NCBI GenBank assembly: GCA_021770445.1
Contig: JAETQY010000018.1
Location: 1 to 45,352, forward strand
DNA length: 45,352 nucleotides
DNA from: Bacillota bacterium
Lineage (GTDB): Bacteria > Bacillota > Clostridia > Oscillospirales > Oscillospiraceae
Direction: 5' to 3'
Below are positions 1-7,126 of the stretch, one piece after another. The position numbers and the translations under genes are program-made. The notes beneath the pieces are model-generated. The model did not search any database. It saw only the letters and a list, made by a program, of their open reading frames with translations, and was not told the DNA's origin. Every line of letters starts with the position of its first letter. Position 1 is the stretch's first letter.

Positions 1-180
1 CTTTGCCAGCCGCCGTCTGAAGCTGCCTTTGTTTTCTATCGTGAACAACCGAATACAGCACCGCCCAACGGTGCGAAATTTGTCGATAATGCGTCTCACC
101 GTGAGACGCATTTTTTCATTGGAAATACGTCTCACGGTGGGACACATTTTTACAAAGGAGTGTGCTTGACAAATGGCTGA
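1..180 (+). CDS. Possible 3' end of an upstream gene (partial)
   Basis: The frame starting at base 1 stays open to a TGA at 178-180, and the stop overlaps the start of the TnpW-like gene, as in translationally coupled genes. The peptide is not recognised. The second frame is also open, to a TGA at 167-169, so the open frame is weak evidence. Both frames run through the two palindromes at 90-150, which would be unusual inside a real gene. It could be simply a non-coding leader. Confidence 0.2.
   Translation, partial: LCQPPSEAAFVFYREQPNTAPPNGAKFVDNASHRETHFFIGNTSHGGTHFYKGVCLTNG
90..116 (+). terminator. Palindrome plus T-run, terminator or attenuator upstream of tnpW
   Basis: TGCGTCTCAC at 90-99 and GTGAGACGCA at 101-110 are perfect inverted repeats around a single C, followed by six T at 111-116. 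This has the form of an intrinsic terminator. The very short centre would also suit a protein-binding palindrome. A second, imperfect copy lies just downstream. Confidence 0.5.
129..150 (+). repeat. Second copy of the GTCTCAC/GTGAGAC palindrome
   Basis: GTCTCAC at 129-135 and GTGGGAC at 137-143 form a hairpin with one G-T pair, followed by CACATTTTT. It shares the core GTCTCAC-S-GTGRGAC with the palindrome at 90-110. Two related sites 38 bases apart suggest tandem attenuators or a paired operator for the element's mobility genes. Confidence 0.4.
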
Positions 181-334
181 TACCATCCGAGCGGAACAGC
201 CGAGAATAGAGACAGAGATCAAGATCGGCAATACGACCTACATAGTGGGAGGGTATTTTGCCTCCGAGGGCGTCACCGTTTCTGAAAAAATCAGAAAATT
301 ACTTGACAAGGAAACTAAAAGTATCAATGCCTAA
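173..334 (+). CDS. tnpW: TnpW-like transposon-encoded small protein
   Basis: A 53-residue protein with an AAAGGAG ribosome binding site at 154-160. It begins MADTIRAEQP and has a core of the form TEIKIGNTTYIVGGYF followed by a charged amphipathic end (EKIRKLLDKE). This pattern matches the small proteins annotated TnpW that sit just before a large serine recombinase in clostridial mobilisable and conjugative transposons. Its function is not established; a regulatory or accessory role in excision is inferred. The recombinase gene follows 86 bases downstream with its own promoter. The family assignment is from memory of the sequence pattern and context. Confidence 0.6.
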   Translation: MADTIRAEQPRIETEIKIGNTTYIVGGYFASEGVTVSEKIRKLLDKETKSINA

Positions 335-346
335 AAGTGACAAAAT

Positions 347-375
347 TTGCACTTTCCCTTGACATTTGATATAAT
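347..375 (+). promoter_or_regulatory. SigA-type promoter of the serine recombinase
   Basis: TTGCAC at 347-352, a 17-base spacer, and TATAAT at 370-375. An overlapping TTGACA at 359-364 is too close to that -10 box to serve it. The predicted start is near 382 and the recombinase ribosome binding site is at 412-418. Confidence 0.6.
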
Positions 376-420
376 ATACTTGTCACAAGGAATGAAACGG
401 TGACTGCCGGATAGGAGGCT

Positions 421-2070
421 ATGATGATTAGGCAGTCAGACAATTCAGTTGAACGGTGGACGGCCCTTTATGTCCGGCTTTCCCGCGATGACGAAAACGA
501 GGGGGACAGCAACAGCATCGCCCATCAAATTGAAATCCTCACCAAGTATGCCAAAGACCATGGGATAACCAACTATAAGGTATACAAAGATGACGGTTAT
601 TCCGGCACCAGCTTCAAGCGCCCCGGCTTCCAGGAAATGATGACTGACATTGAGGCGGGGCTGGTCGGTATGGTGGTAGTTAAGGATATGTCCCGGTTTG
701 GGCGAAATTATCTGGAGGTAGGGCTATATACGGAAATTCGCTTTCCAGAGATGGGCGTCCGTTTTATCGCCGTCAATGACGGAGTGGACAGTGACGATCA
801 GATGGGCAACGACTTTACCCCGTTCCGCAATATCATAAACGAGTGGTACGCCAAGGACACCTCGAAGAAGATACGGGCGGTTTTCCGCAACAAGGGAATG
901 TCCGGCCAGCGACTGTCCACCAATGCCCCCTACGGATATATAAGGGGGGAGGACGGTCATCTGTTGGTAGACGAGGAAACGTCCCCAGTGGTAGAGCTGA
1001 TTTTTCAGCTTTGCGCGGAGGGCAACGGCCCCGGCAAAATCGCCCGTATGCTGAAAGAGCGGAGCATCCCCACACCGGGTACGATTGAGTTCCAGCGCAC
1101 AGGCCGGACGCGCAACTATCACCCGGACAATCCGTGTGGTTGGAATGAAAGCAGTATTGTCAATATTTTGGAGCAGGACGCCTATCTGGGCCGCACTACC
1201 AACTTCAAGACCACCAAGCTGTCCTACAAGAGCAAAAAAACCATTGAGAATACGCCGGACAAGTGGGTGGTATTTGAAGATACCCATAAAGCAATCATCG
1301 ACCCGGAAACCTGGGAGATTGTGCAAAAGGCGAGGGAGCAGCGCCGCCGCCCCACCAAAATGGGAGAAATGGGAATGTTCTCCGGGCTGGCCTACTGCGC
1401 CGACTGCGGAGCGAGACTGTATCACTGCCGGACTACTTCCTGGACGCATGAACAGGAGTGCTACACCTGCGCCACCTATCGCGGTAAAAAAGGTTGTAGC
1501 GCCCATTACATCCGGGCGGTGGTGCTGGAACAGCTTGTACTCCAAAATCTGCAACGGGTGGTAGCCTACGCCCAGGAGGACGAGGACGAGTTTGTGCGGC
1601 GCATCATGGAAAACAAGATGGCATTACAGCGCACCGAACAGGAAAAGGCCAAGCGTAAGCTGGAAAAGCAGGAACGGCGCTATAACGAGCTGGATGCCAT
1701 CATTCAAAGGCTTTATGAAGATCATGTTGTAGGCAAGCTGAGTGAGGAACGCTTTGCCAAGCTGTCCGAGGGCTACGAACAAGAGCAAGCGGAGCTGAAA
1801 CAGTCCATAGAGGATTTGTCCGCTATCGTACACGCCGCTCAGACGCAGGCGGTCAATGTCCAGAGCTTTTTGAAAATTGTGAAGAAGTACACCCAGCCCA
1901 CCGAGCTGACCCCGGTACTTTTGCGGGAGTTTGTGGAGAAAATCGTTGTCCATGCCCCCGATAAGTCCAGCGGCCACCGCGTCCAGCGCATTGACGTACA
2001 TTATAACTTCATTGGCGAGATTGATTTTTCGCCGGAATTTAGCCGGTATAGCAAAAAGACAACCGCATGA
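421..2070 (+). CDS. Large serine recombinase, TnpX/TndX type
   Basis: A 549-residue site-specific recombinase that excises and inserts an integrative element through a covalent serine-DNA intermediate. The resolvase catalytic domain covers about residues 14-165, with the nucleophile S21 in YVRLSR and the SRFGRN segment near 90. A recombinase domain follows (about 185-300), then a zinc ribbon starting at CADC (C326, C329), a coiled coil (about 400-470) and a DUF4368-like C-terminal end. This order is typical of the TnpX/TndX group of Tn4451/Tn5397-like elements. AGGAGG at 413-418 is only 2 bases from ATG 421, so ATG 424 is an equally good start. The gene is intact. Its position after TnpW suggests that one end of the element lies close by, probably within a few hundred bases downstream. 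Confidence 0.95.
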   Translation: MMIRQSDNSVERWTALYVRLSRDDENEGDSNSIAHQIEILTKYAKDHGITNYKVYKDDGYSGTSFKRPGFQEMMTDIEAGLVGMVVVKDMSRFGRNYLEVGLYTEIRFPEMGVRFIAVNDGVDSDDQMGNDFTPFRNIINEWYAKDTSKKIRAVFRNKGMSGQRLSTNAPYGYIRGEDGHLLVDEETSPVVELIFQLCAEGNGPGKIARMLKERSIPTPGTIEFQRTGRTRNYHPDNPCGWNESSIVNILEQDAYLGRTTNFKTTKLSYKSKKTIENTPDKWVVFEDTHKAIIDPETWEIVQKAREQRRRPTKMGEMGMFSGLAYCADCGARLYHCRTTSWTHEQECYTCATYRGKKGCSAHYIRAVVLEQLVLQNLQRVVAYAQEDEDEFVRRIMENKMALQRTEQEKAKRKLEKQERRYNELDAIIQRLYEDHVVGKLSEERFAKLSEGYEQEQAELKQSIEDLSAIVHAAQTQAVNVQSFLKIVKKYTQPTELTPVLLREFVEKIVVHAPDKSSGHRVQRIDVHYNFIGEIDFSPEFSRYSKKTTA

Positions 2071-2091
2071 CACCGTAGTATCATGCGGTTG
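2060..2091 (+). terminator. Stem-loop overlapping the recombinase stop codon
   Basis: CAACCGCATGA at 2060-2070 and TCATGCGGTTG at 2081-2091 form a perfect 11-base stem with a 10-base loop; the left arm includes the stop codon. No T-run follows directly, so it may be a weak terminator, a 3' stabiliser or an element-end structure. A second short hairpin with seven T lies near 2122-2147. Confidence 0.5.
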
Positions 2092-2253
2092 CCACCCGAC
2101 AAAGAAAACTTCTTTATCAGGCACGCCCTTAGAGGCGGGAATTTTTTTAAATTAATATTTCTCAAACACTCTTGAAGCAATCGGCAAACAAAGAAGGGCT
2201 ATGATAGAACCACCCAAGGGAACAACACCCGAAAGCAGGAAGGAGTTTATCGT

Positions 2254-2394
2254 ATGAGCAATGCAGGCAAAGACTTCGTGGGATATGAGTATATGGAGCG
2301 GTCCAAAACCGCCCAGGTCACTCCCGTGATCGACCAGAAGCAGGATGAGATCTATTCCGTCTGTGGGCAGACCAGCCGTCTGCTCCAGGCATGA
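2254..2394 (+). CDS. Small hypothetical protein, possibly a truncated family member
   Basis: A 46-residue protein with AGGAAGGAG at 2237-2245 as ribosome binding site. It starts MSNAGKDFVGYEYME, an N-terminus that I associate with longer Firmicutes proteins of about 110 residues that end in a membrane segment. Here the sequence departs after that motif and stops early, so it may be a deletion or recombination remnant. The next small gene, which encodes a membrane segment, starts 13 bases later, and the two could be pieces of one broken gene. No function is assigned. Confidence 0.45.
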   Translation: MSNAGKDFVGYEYMERSKTAQVTPVIDQKQDEIYSVCGQTSRLLQA

Positions 2395-2407
2395 AGAGGG
2401 TGAGCAT

Positions 2408-2521
2408 ATGCGCAGACTGGCAATCGGAACGCTGATTCTCTCCGGGATTATCGCTATCACGGCGGCGGTATCCCCCCGCAGAAAATACATCACGCTGCGG
2501 CAAGAAAGGGGGGCGGCATGA
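2408..2521 (+). CDS. Single-helix membrane microprotein overlapping degV
   Basis: A 37-residue reading frame preceded by GAAGAGGGTGAG. Residues 4-21 (LAIGTLILSGIIAITAAV) form one hydrophobic helix with basic flanks on both sides (MRR and PRRK). Its TGA overlaps the degV ATG in an ATGA arrangement (2518-2521), which implies translational coupling. It could be the membrane-anchor tail of the truncated protein just upstream rather than an independent protein. Not recognised as a named family. Confidence 0.45.
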   Translation: MRRLAIGTLILSGIIAITAAVSPRRKYITLRQERGAA

Positions 2522-3393
2522 GCCAGATTATTCTTGTTGCGGAGACCGGCGCGGACATTCCCCCGGAGCTGGCTGCTCAATACAACATCCGCATCGTTCC
2601 CATGCACGTCTCCTTCGGAGGCACCACACGGGATGATGGGACGTTCCCATCCGATGAGGTGTGTAGCTACTATGAGCGCGTACGGGAGCTGCCCAGGACC
2701 AGCGGCAGTACGCCGGAGGATTTTACCCGGGTCTTTGACCAGCTCCACACGGAGCATCCAGAAGCACACATTCTCCATCTGGCCTATTCCGCCGTGACGA
2801 CCTGCTCCTATCAGAGCGCGAAAATCGCGGCGGAGGGGCGGGACTATGTAACCAGCCTGGATACCAAAGCCGTCACAGTAGGACAGTGTTCCATTGTCAT
2901 CCGTATGGCCCGTTTGCTGCAAGCGCACCCGGAATGGGAAATTGAGCAAGCCACCCAGGTGGCGGAGGAACTGATCGCCCGCGCTCGTATGCGCTTCATC
3001 CCCAATGAGTTGGAGTATCTTCGGGCTGGTGGCCGGGTAAGCAACGCAGCCGCCATGTGCGGGAAACTGCTTGGTATCCACCCGCTGATTGAGTTGAAAG
3101 ACGGCTATCTAGTAGCCACCAAAAAATTGCGTGGCAAATTGGATAAGCTCGCCCCTCGACTGGTTCAGGACTTTGCGGACAGTGCCTGTCTGGAACGGGA
3201 GGAACTATGGCTGGTCTGGACCCCCGGTTTCCCGGGGACACTCCGCGCTCCCGTGGAGAAGATTGCGAGACACTGTGGCTTCCAAACTATTATGTGGATC
3301 AAAGCAGGCGGAGTTATCACCACCCACGGTGGCCCCTCTGCCCTCGGAGTGGCGGGATTTATGAAAAATAGGAGAGGTGGTACAGACGCATGA
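2518..3393 (+). CDS. DegV family fatty-acid-binding protein
   Basis: A 291-residue DegV-fold protein. DegV proteins bind a single fatty acid between two domains, and several act as FakB-type partners of fatty acid kinase. Visible family features are the start IILVAETGADIPPE, the TSGSTPEDF loop (about 62-70), the LRAGGRVS motif (about 168) and the C-terminal THGGPSALGVAGF segment, where the family more often has GPGALG. Length is normal. The ATG overlaps the stop of the preceding microprotein, and its own stop overlaps another short frame. No fatty acid kinase gene is in the window, so a lipid-supply role is inferred from the family only. Confidence 0.9.
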   Translation: MSQIILVAETGADIPPELAAQYNIRIVPMHVSFGGTTRDDGTFPSDEVCSYYERVRELPRTSGSTPEDFTRVFDQLHTEHPEAHILHLAYSAVTTCSYQSAKIAAEGRDYVTSLDTKAVTVGQCSIVIRMARLLQAHPEWEIEQATQVAEELIARARMRFIPNELEYLRAGGRVSNAAAMCGKLLGIHPLIELKDGYLVATKKLRGKLDKLAPRLVQDFADSACLEREELWLVWTPGFPGTLRAPVEKIARHCGFQTIMWIKAGGVITTHGGPSALGVAGFMKNRRGGTDA

Positions 3394-3543
3394 AGAAATT
3401 TGCCATTCTAGGCGAAACGACGTTTTCAAACAAACTGCGGTGTGACCAAACCAATTGTCCCACACGCTGATACGGGAGAAGCAGCCGGGGCCACAATCAG
3501 CTTTTCCGTGGCGGACTTGTCGGAACTATTTCCTCTATTTTAA
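3390..3543 (+). pseudogene. Short frames after degV, likely a frameshifted remnant
   Basis: An ATG at 3390 overlaps the degV stop (ATGA) and gives 26 residues ending at 3470. A second frame from GTG 3442 to TAA 3543 gives 33 residues. The two overlap in different frames and together look like one coupled gene broken by a frameshift. Neither piece is recognised. The first begins MKKFAILGETTF, a plausible N-terminus. Confidence 0.3.
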
Positions 3544-3651
3544 TATTTTACAAACAAAAATCAAACAACCAAATAACAATCCCGCAGTATGATACCATCT
3601 GTCAGCCAGACAGCGGCTGAACACAGACTATTAAATTGGGAGGCAATCATC

Positions 3652-4023
3652 ATGAAAAAAAGTAGCTTTATCACTCTGATCCTTGGCACCATCGGTGGTG
3701 TCTTCTTTGCGTTGGGTATGTGTATGGCCCTGCTGCCGGAGTGGGGAATGTTCCAGCAAGGCGTCATCTGCGGCGTGATCGGCCTGGTCATTCTGCTCAT
3801 CACCCTACTTGTCTGGCGCAAAATGACTGGCAAGGCCCCTATCAAGCTCAACGGCAAGACAGTTCTCTCTGTGGCGGTAGGCGTGTTGGGTGCGCTGGTT
3901 CTGGGTGTCGGGATGTGCATGGTCATGGTGTTTGAGCAGATGACGCTGGGCGTTGTAGTTGGCCTGGTTGGCATCGTCATCCTGCTGATGCTGATCCCGC
4001 TAGTCAAGGGCCTCCACGATTGA
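3652..4023 (+). CDS. Four-helix membrane protein with internal duplication
   Basis: A 123-residue membrane protein. The start at ATG 3652 is chosen because GGGAGG at 3638-3643 precedes it and it gives a typical MKKSSF membrane start; the frame is open further upstream. It consists of two similar halves, each with two helices. The first has GGVFFALGMCMALLPEWGM and then GVICGVIGLVILL; the second has GALVLGVGMCMVMVFEQM and then GVVVGLVGIVILL. The repeated elements are LGMCM or VGMCM, an acidic loop residue, and a G-rich second helix. A linker of about 18 residues (WRKMTGKAPIKLNGKT) joins them. No family name is recognised. Confidence 0.75.
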   Translation: MKKSSFITLILGTIGGVFFALGMCMALLPEWGMFQQGVICGVIGLVILLITLLVWRKMTGKAPIKLNGKTVLSVAVGVLGALVLGVGMCMVMVFEQMTLGVVVGLVGIVILLMLIPLVKGLHD

Positions 4024-4075
4024 TACGCTGTACGAAGCGGTGTAGATTTATGATAAAATTAAGGAGTGAAACAAT

Positions 4076-4339
4076 ATGGCAGAATCCAAATTTGTAAAGG
4101 CGAACGAGGAAATCGCAGAGGCAGTGGTCGATGGCTATAAGAAAATTGAGGGTGGCGTTGTCGGCGGCTACAAAAAGATCGAGGAAGGTGTGGTCAGCGG
4201 GTTCGGCAAAATCGCGGACAAGTTCGTGGGCGAGTTTCTGACCCACGAAGGAGAAAGCGTTGAGGAGGCCAAGGCTCGGCTGGCCGCAGAGGAAGCGGAA
4301 CGTCGGGAGGCCAGCAAAAACACCGGAAAGCGTCCCTGA
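4076..4339 (+). CDS. Small helical repeat protein
   Basis: An 87-residue, charged, all-helical protein with AAGGAG at 4061-4066. It carries near-repeats of the form VVxGYKKIExGVV at residues 17-28 and 28-40 and a diverged third copy (SGFGKIADKFVGEF), then an acidic EAKARLAAEEAE tail. The 11-12 residue periodicity suggests an amphipathic surface helix. Similar short proteins are common in Firmicutes near TetR-type regulators and membrane proteins, but I know of no assigned function. It may be cotranscribed with the membrane protein 52 bases upstream. Confidence 0.75.
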   Translation: MAESKFVKANEEIAEAVVDGYKKIEGGVVGGYKKIEEGVVSGFGKIADKFVGEFLTHEGESVEEAKARLAAEEAERREASKNTGKRP

Positions 4340-4376
4340 TTGTCTGGCACCCAAGATTTTAAAAATGTGAACTTGT

Positions 4377-4416
4377 AGAACTCGTATTTTGGCCCTTGTG
4401 CCAGGATACGAGTTCT
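4377..4416 (+). terminator. Long stem-loop after the repeat protein
   Basis: AGAACTCGTAT at 4377-4387 and ATACGAGTTCT at 4406-4416 form a perfect 11-base stem; GGC and GCC inside the loop can extend the fold. GTTGATTT follows rather than a strong T-run. It is the probable end of the 3652-4339 transcript. Confidence 0.55.
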
Positions 4417-4502
4417 GTTGATTTAATCAATCATAAACACCATCCTGACAATCCGCAAATCTTACAGTGATAGGATAACACCATTAAGGAGGAGACTTCA
4501 AG

Positions 4503-4568
4503 GTGGAATCCATATCCATCATCGAAACAAAATATTCGGATTTTTTGCCGAACTGGTCTGCAATCTGA
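4503..4568 (+). pseudogene. Gene-start remnant with a strong ribosome binding site
   Basis: A GTG-started 21-codon frame follows AAGGAGGAG at a usable spacing. The peptide contains SIIETKYSDFLPNW and then stops. The strong initiation signal with so short a frame suggests a decayed gene or a peptide gene. Its function is unknown. Confidence 0.2.
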
Positions 4569-4701
4569 CGGGCAGAAAAGGGGGCTGCGGTGCCAAAAAA
4601 GATGCAGTCTCCAGGTTTGCACCCAAAACCAAATCGGAGCCCAGCGAAGCGGGTCCGATTTGGAGAGGAGGAGCAGCGAAATGAGCGCGCTCTGACTTTT
4701 G

Positions 4702-4739
4702 AAAAAAGTCGGAGCAAGCGATATGGAGCTTGCTCCGAC
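4702..4739 (-). terminator. Intrinsic terminator of tRNA-Ser
   Basis: On the minus strand, a perfect 12-base stem (arms at 4728-4739 and 4708-4719) with an 8-base loop is followed by six T (4702-4707 as A on the plus strand). It lies 2 bases past the tRNA 3' end. Confidence 0.85.
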
Positions 4740-4740
4740 G

Positions 4741-4829
4741 TGGCGCAGCGGGTGGGATTCGAACCCACGTGCAGTTGCCTGCAAACTGATTTCGAGTCAG
4801 CCCCGTTATGACCACTTCGATACCGCTGC
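4741..4829 (-). tRNA. tRNA-Ser (anticodon CGA)
   Basis: An 89-base class II tRNA with encoded CCA. The acceptor stem GCAGCGG pairs with CCGCTGC; the discriminator base is G. The anticodon stem is GCTGA/TCAGT with loop CTCGAAA, giving anticodon CGA for codon UCG. The long variable arm has a GCAG-GCAA-CTGC hairpin, and the T arm is GTGGG/CCCAC with TTCGAAT. The long variable arm and CGA anticodon identify serine. Confidence 0.95.
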
Positions 4830-4836
4830 TTATATT

Positions 4837-4862
4837 GCTCCGCTGGACGGCGGAGCTTTTTT
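4837..4862 (+). terminator. Intrinsic terminator reading rightward
   Basis: GCTCCGC at 4837-4843 and GCGGAGC at 4850-4856 with loop TGGACG, then six T at 4857-4862. The orientation stops plus-strand RNA. No plus-strand gene lies just before it, because the tRNA is on the other strand. Confidence 0.75.
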
Positions 4863-4900
4863 AGCATAGCAGACATCAGCGTAAAAATCAAGGTCTTATC

Positions 4901-5548
4901 TCAATCTTTTCTCACCGGTTCCCGCCACGGGACATCTTTCAGCTGTTCGCCCGCCTCCAGTGCCTCCACGGTCCCGGCGGATGCGTCCAGCAGGTGTGCG
5001 GCAAAAGGAGCAGAGCGCTCCTCAGGGATCAGCACGGACAGCAGCACGTCGGCACCATAGTCCACCTTCTCCTCCACGCCGCCGAAGTGGTCCACCTCCC
5101 GGCGGACCTCCTCGAACTGCGCATAGGTACAGGGCACCTCCATGGCCACCCACCGGCGGACTACCGAGATCCCGGCGGTGTCCAGGGCGTCCTTGGCGCT
5201 TTTGGAATAGGCCCGCACCAGTCCTCCGGCTCCCAGTAGGATTCCGCCGAAGTATCTGGTTACCACGCAGACCACATCTGTGACGTTCTCCCGCTGGAAC
5301 ACGTTGAGCATGGGCTGCCCGGCGGTGCCCTGAGGCTCACCGTCGTCGGAGTAGCGCTCCACACCCCCCTCGCGGAGCCGGTAGCACCAGCAGTTGTGCC
5401 GGGCGTCGTAGTGCTTTTTCCGGGTCTCCTCGATCCGGGCCCGGGCCTCCTCCTCTGAGGACACCCGCCACACCTGGCCAATAAACCGGGAGCGTTTCTC
5501 TACCAGCTCCGTCTCGCTGTGCCCGGTCGGAATGTAATACTCTGTCAC
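4901..5548 (-). CDS. yigZ: YigZ/IMPACT family protein (UPF0029)
   Basis: A 215-residue protein. The N-terminal UPF0029 domain has the signature residues EKRSRFIG (about 18), HNCWCYR (about 51), YSDDGEPQGTAGQPML (about 66-81) and TRYFGGILLGAGGLVRAYS (about 98-116); a second EF-G domain V-like fold follows. The family is related to eukaryotic IMPACT, which links to translation control through GCN1; the bacterial role is unclear. The start is GTG 5548, which has GAGAGGTG six bases upstream; GTG 5557 is in frame but has no good ribosome binding site. It is a single-gene unit. Confidence 0.9.
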   Translation of the reverse strand: MTEYYIPTGHSETELVEKRSRFIGQVWRVSSEEEARARIEETRKKHYDARHNCWCYRLREGGVERYSDDGEPQGTAGQPMLNVFQRENVTDVVCVVTRYFGGILLGAGGLVRAYSKSAKDALDTAGISVVRRWVAMEVPCTYAQFEEVRREVDHFGGVEEKVDYGADVLLSVLIPEERSAPFAAHLLDASAGTVEALEAGEQLKDVPWREPVRKD

Positions 5549-5657
5549 GGAGGTCACCTCTCATCGGGAACGATGTTGATTTTCTAATATTATAGCAACT
5601 TGCTGCCGTTTTGAAAAGGAAAACTTTCATCTCTCACCGGCTTCTGCACCATACGGC

Positions 5658-5692
5658 AAGGCCCGGCCCTCCATAGGGAGGAGCCGGGCCTT
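5658..5692 (-). terminator. Long hairpin terminator of spoIIID
   Basis: AAGGCCCGGC at 5658-5667 pairs with GCCGGGCCTT at 5683-5692, extended by CCTCC/GGAGG inside. It begins 3 bases past the spoIIID stop. It is nearly symmetrical and could stop either strand, though the T-runs are short. Confidence 0.75.
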
Positions 5693-5694
5693 TA

Positions 5695-5931
5695 TCAGGT
5701 TCCTTTGTATTTCTTCCGTGTGGCGATGCCGCCCCGGATGTGGCGCTCGGCCTTGTTCTGTTCCAGGACTTCCTTCACCTGGAGGTAGAGCGTCCGGTTG
5801 AAGGTGGGCAGGCGCTCAGCCAGATCCTTATGTACTGAGCTCTTGCTGATGCCAAATTTCTGTGCCGCGGCCCGCACCGTCGCCCGGTTCTCCAGGATAT
5901 AGAGCGCCAGACGCTCAGCCCGTTCCTCCAT
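5695..5931 (-). CDS. spoIIID: Sporulation transcriptional regulator SpoIIID
   Basis: A 78-residue helix-turn-helix protein that controls mother-cell genes in sporulation by binding DNA near sigma-E promoters. The family hallmarks are clear: ERAERLALYILENRATVR, the HTH KFGISKSSVHKDLAERLP (about 25-42), and the C-terminal RHIRGGIATRKKYK basic tail. The frame is open further upstream, but ATG 5931 has AAAGGAAA just before it and gives the usual 80-90 residue length. It diverges from the DUF2974 gene. Its presence indicates an endospore former. Confidence 0.95.
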   Translation of the reverse strand: MEERAERLALYILENRATVRAAAQKFGISKSSVHKDLAERLPTFNRTLYLQVKEVLEQNKAERHIRGGIATRKKYKGT

Positions 5932-6043
5932 GTTTCCTTTCAAAGCACAACACTCCCCCGCCTCTTGCTGTTCCAATCTATGCAATCCGGCGGGGAGATA
6001 TGAGCTTTTTTCCCGGCCATGGAATAGACTGGGAAAAGGAGTG

Positions 6044-7120
6044 ATGGCGGTGGGCAATCTCTTGGACTATCTGGCCTGGCGGGGGGACCTGCTCTTCGAC
6101 CGGGCCCCCTTCTCCCCTGTGGACGGGCTGATCCTGTCCACCCTGTCCTACATACACTTTAACGGCCTGGTCCCGGAGGAGGCGGAGAAAACTGTCCCTC
6201 TGGGGCAGGCGGCAGCGGACTACCTGGCCCTCCCTCCCAGCCGGCGGGGGCGCTGCCGGTGCGAGAAGGACCTGCCCCTCCTTCGGGCTCTGACAGCTGC
6301 CCCTCGGTTTGCCCGGCTAGATCTGTGCCGCCCGGCTGACCGCTTCGTCCCAGAGGAGGAGACCCAGTTCGCCGCCCTGACCGTCCTGCTGGGGGACGGC
6401 TCCGCCTTTCTGGCCTTTCGAGGCACCGACGGCACCCTGGTGGGCTGGAAAGAGGACTTCAATCTCAGCTTTATGGACGTGGTCCCCGCCCAGCTGGAGG
6501 CGGCGGGGTACATCCGGGACTTCGCCGCCTCTTTCCCCGGTCTCCTGCGGCTGGGGGGCCACTCCAAGGGGGGCAACCTAGCGGTAGCGGGGGCCTCCCT
6601 GGCCTCTGTCAAGGCGCGGGACCGAATCCGGTCGGTGTGGTCCTTCGACGGCCCCGGCCTCAACCCCTATCTGCTGGCCCGACCGGGGTATCAGGAGCTG
6701 CGCACCCGCATTCACAGCTTTGTACCCAAGTCGTCAGTGGTGGGGCTGCTGCTGGCCCACGAGGAGCCCCACACCGTGGTGGACAGCGACCAGCAGGGGT
6801 TGTTTCAGCACGACCCCTACTCCTGGCAGATCCTCGGCCCTGATTTTGTCCGGCTGGAGGAGGTGGATGCGGGCAGCCGCCTCATGGACCGGACCCTGAA
6901 AAACTGGCTGGCCGGGCTGACCAATGAGCAGCGGGAGACGGTGGCCGACACCCTCTACGAGCTGCTGTCTTCCGGCGACGCCAGGACGGTAAAGGAGGCC
7001 CTGGAGCCCGCCAATCTGGCCGGTGCTCTCCGGGCCTCCCTGGACGCCGACCCCAAGGACCTGCTCACCGTCACCGGGTCACTGGCCCGGCTAGCTGGAG
7101 CGGCTCTGCGGGCGTTGTGA
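6044..7120 (+). CDS. DUF2974 (Mbeg1-like) alpha/beta hydrolase
   Basis: A lipase-like protein of 358 residues. It begins with the family signature NLLDYLAWRGDL and has AFRGTDGT (about 127), the nucleophile elbow GHSKGGNLA with S174, and WSFDGPGL further on. Predicted to hydrolyse an ester or related bond, possibly lipidic; the substrate is unknown. AAAAGGAG at 6034-6041 is only 2 bases from ATG 6044 but 8 from GTG 6050, so GTG 6050 is a reasonable alternative start. The stop lies 6 bases from the stop of the convergent aconitase X small-subunit gene. Confidence 0.85.
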   Translation: MAVGNLLDYLAWRGDLLFDRAPFSPVDGLILSTLSYIHFNGLVPEEAEKTVPLGQAAADYLALPPSRRGRCRCEKDLPLLRALTAAPRFARLDLCRPADRFVPEEETQFAALTVLLGDGSAFLAFRGTDGTLVGWKEDFNLSFMDVVPAQLEAAGYIRDFAASFPGLLRLGGHSKGGNLAVAGASLASVKARDRIRSVWSFDGPGLNPYLLARPGYQELRTRIHSFVPKSSVVGLLLAHEEPHTVVDSDQQGLFQHDPYSWQILGPDFVRLEEVDAGSRLMDRTLKNWLAGLTNEQRETVADTLYELLSSGDARTVKEALEPANLAGALRASLDADPKDLLTVTGSLARLAGAALRAL

Positions 7121-7126
7121 CAGCTT

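Larger units (their letters stand above)
4417..4740. other. Interval without a recognisable gene
   Basis: About 320 bases between the stem-loop and tRNA-Ser. The only coding hint is a 21-codon frame, GTG 4503 to TGA 4568, placed after a strong AAGGAGGAG at 4486-4494; it looks like the start of a gene truncated after its first codons. The right end holds the tRNA-Ser terminator. Nothing else is seen. Confidence 0.5.

Noticed and set aside
90..150. CRISPR repeats
   Set aside because: Only two imperfect palindromic units, with no third copy and no spacer series. No array was seen elsewhere.
2152..3081. Minus-strand frame opposite degV
   Set aside because: No ribosome binding site and no domain; the plus-strand gene has clear DegV motifs.
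4590..4811. Plus-strand frame running through tRNA-Ser
   Set aside because: It overlaps the tRNA and its terminator and has no ribosome binding site or recognisable protein sequence.
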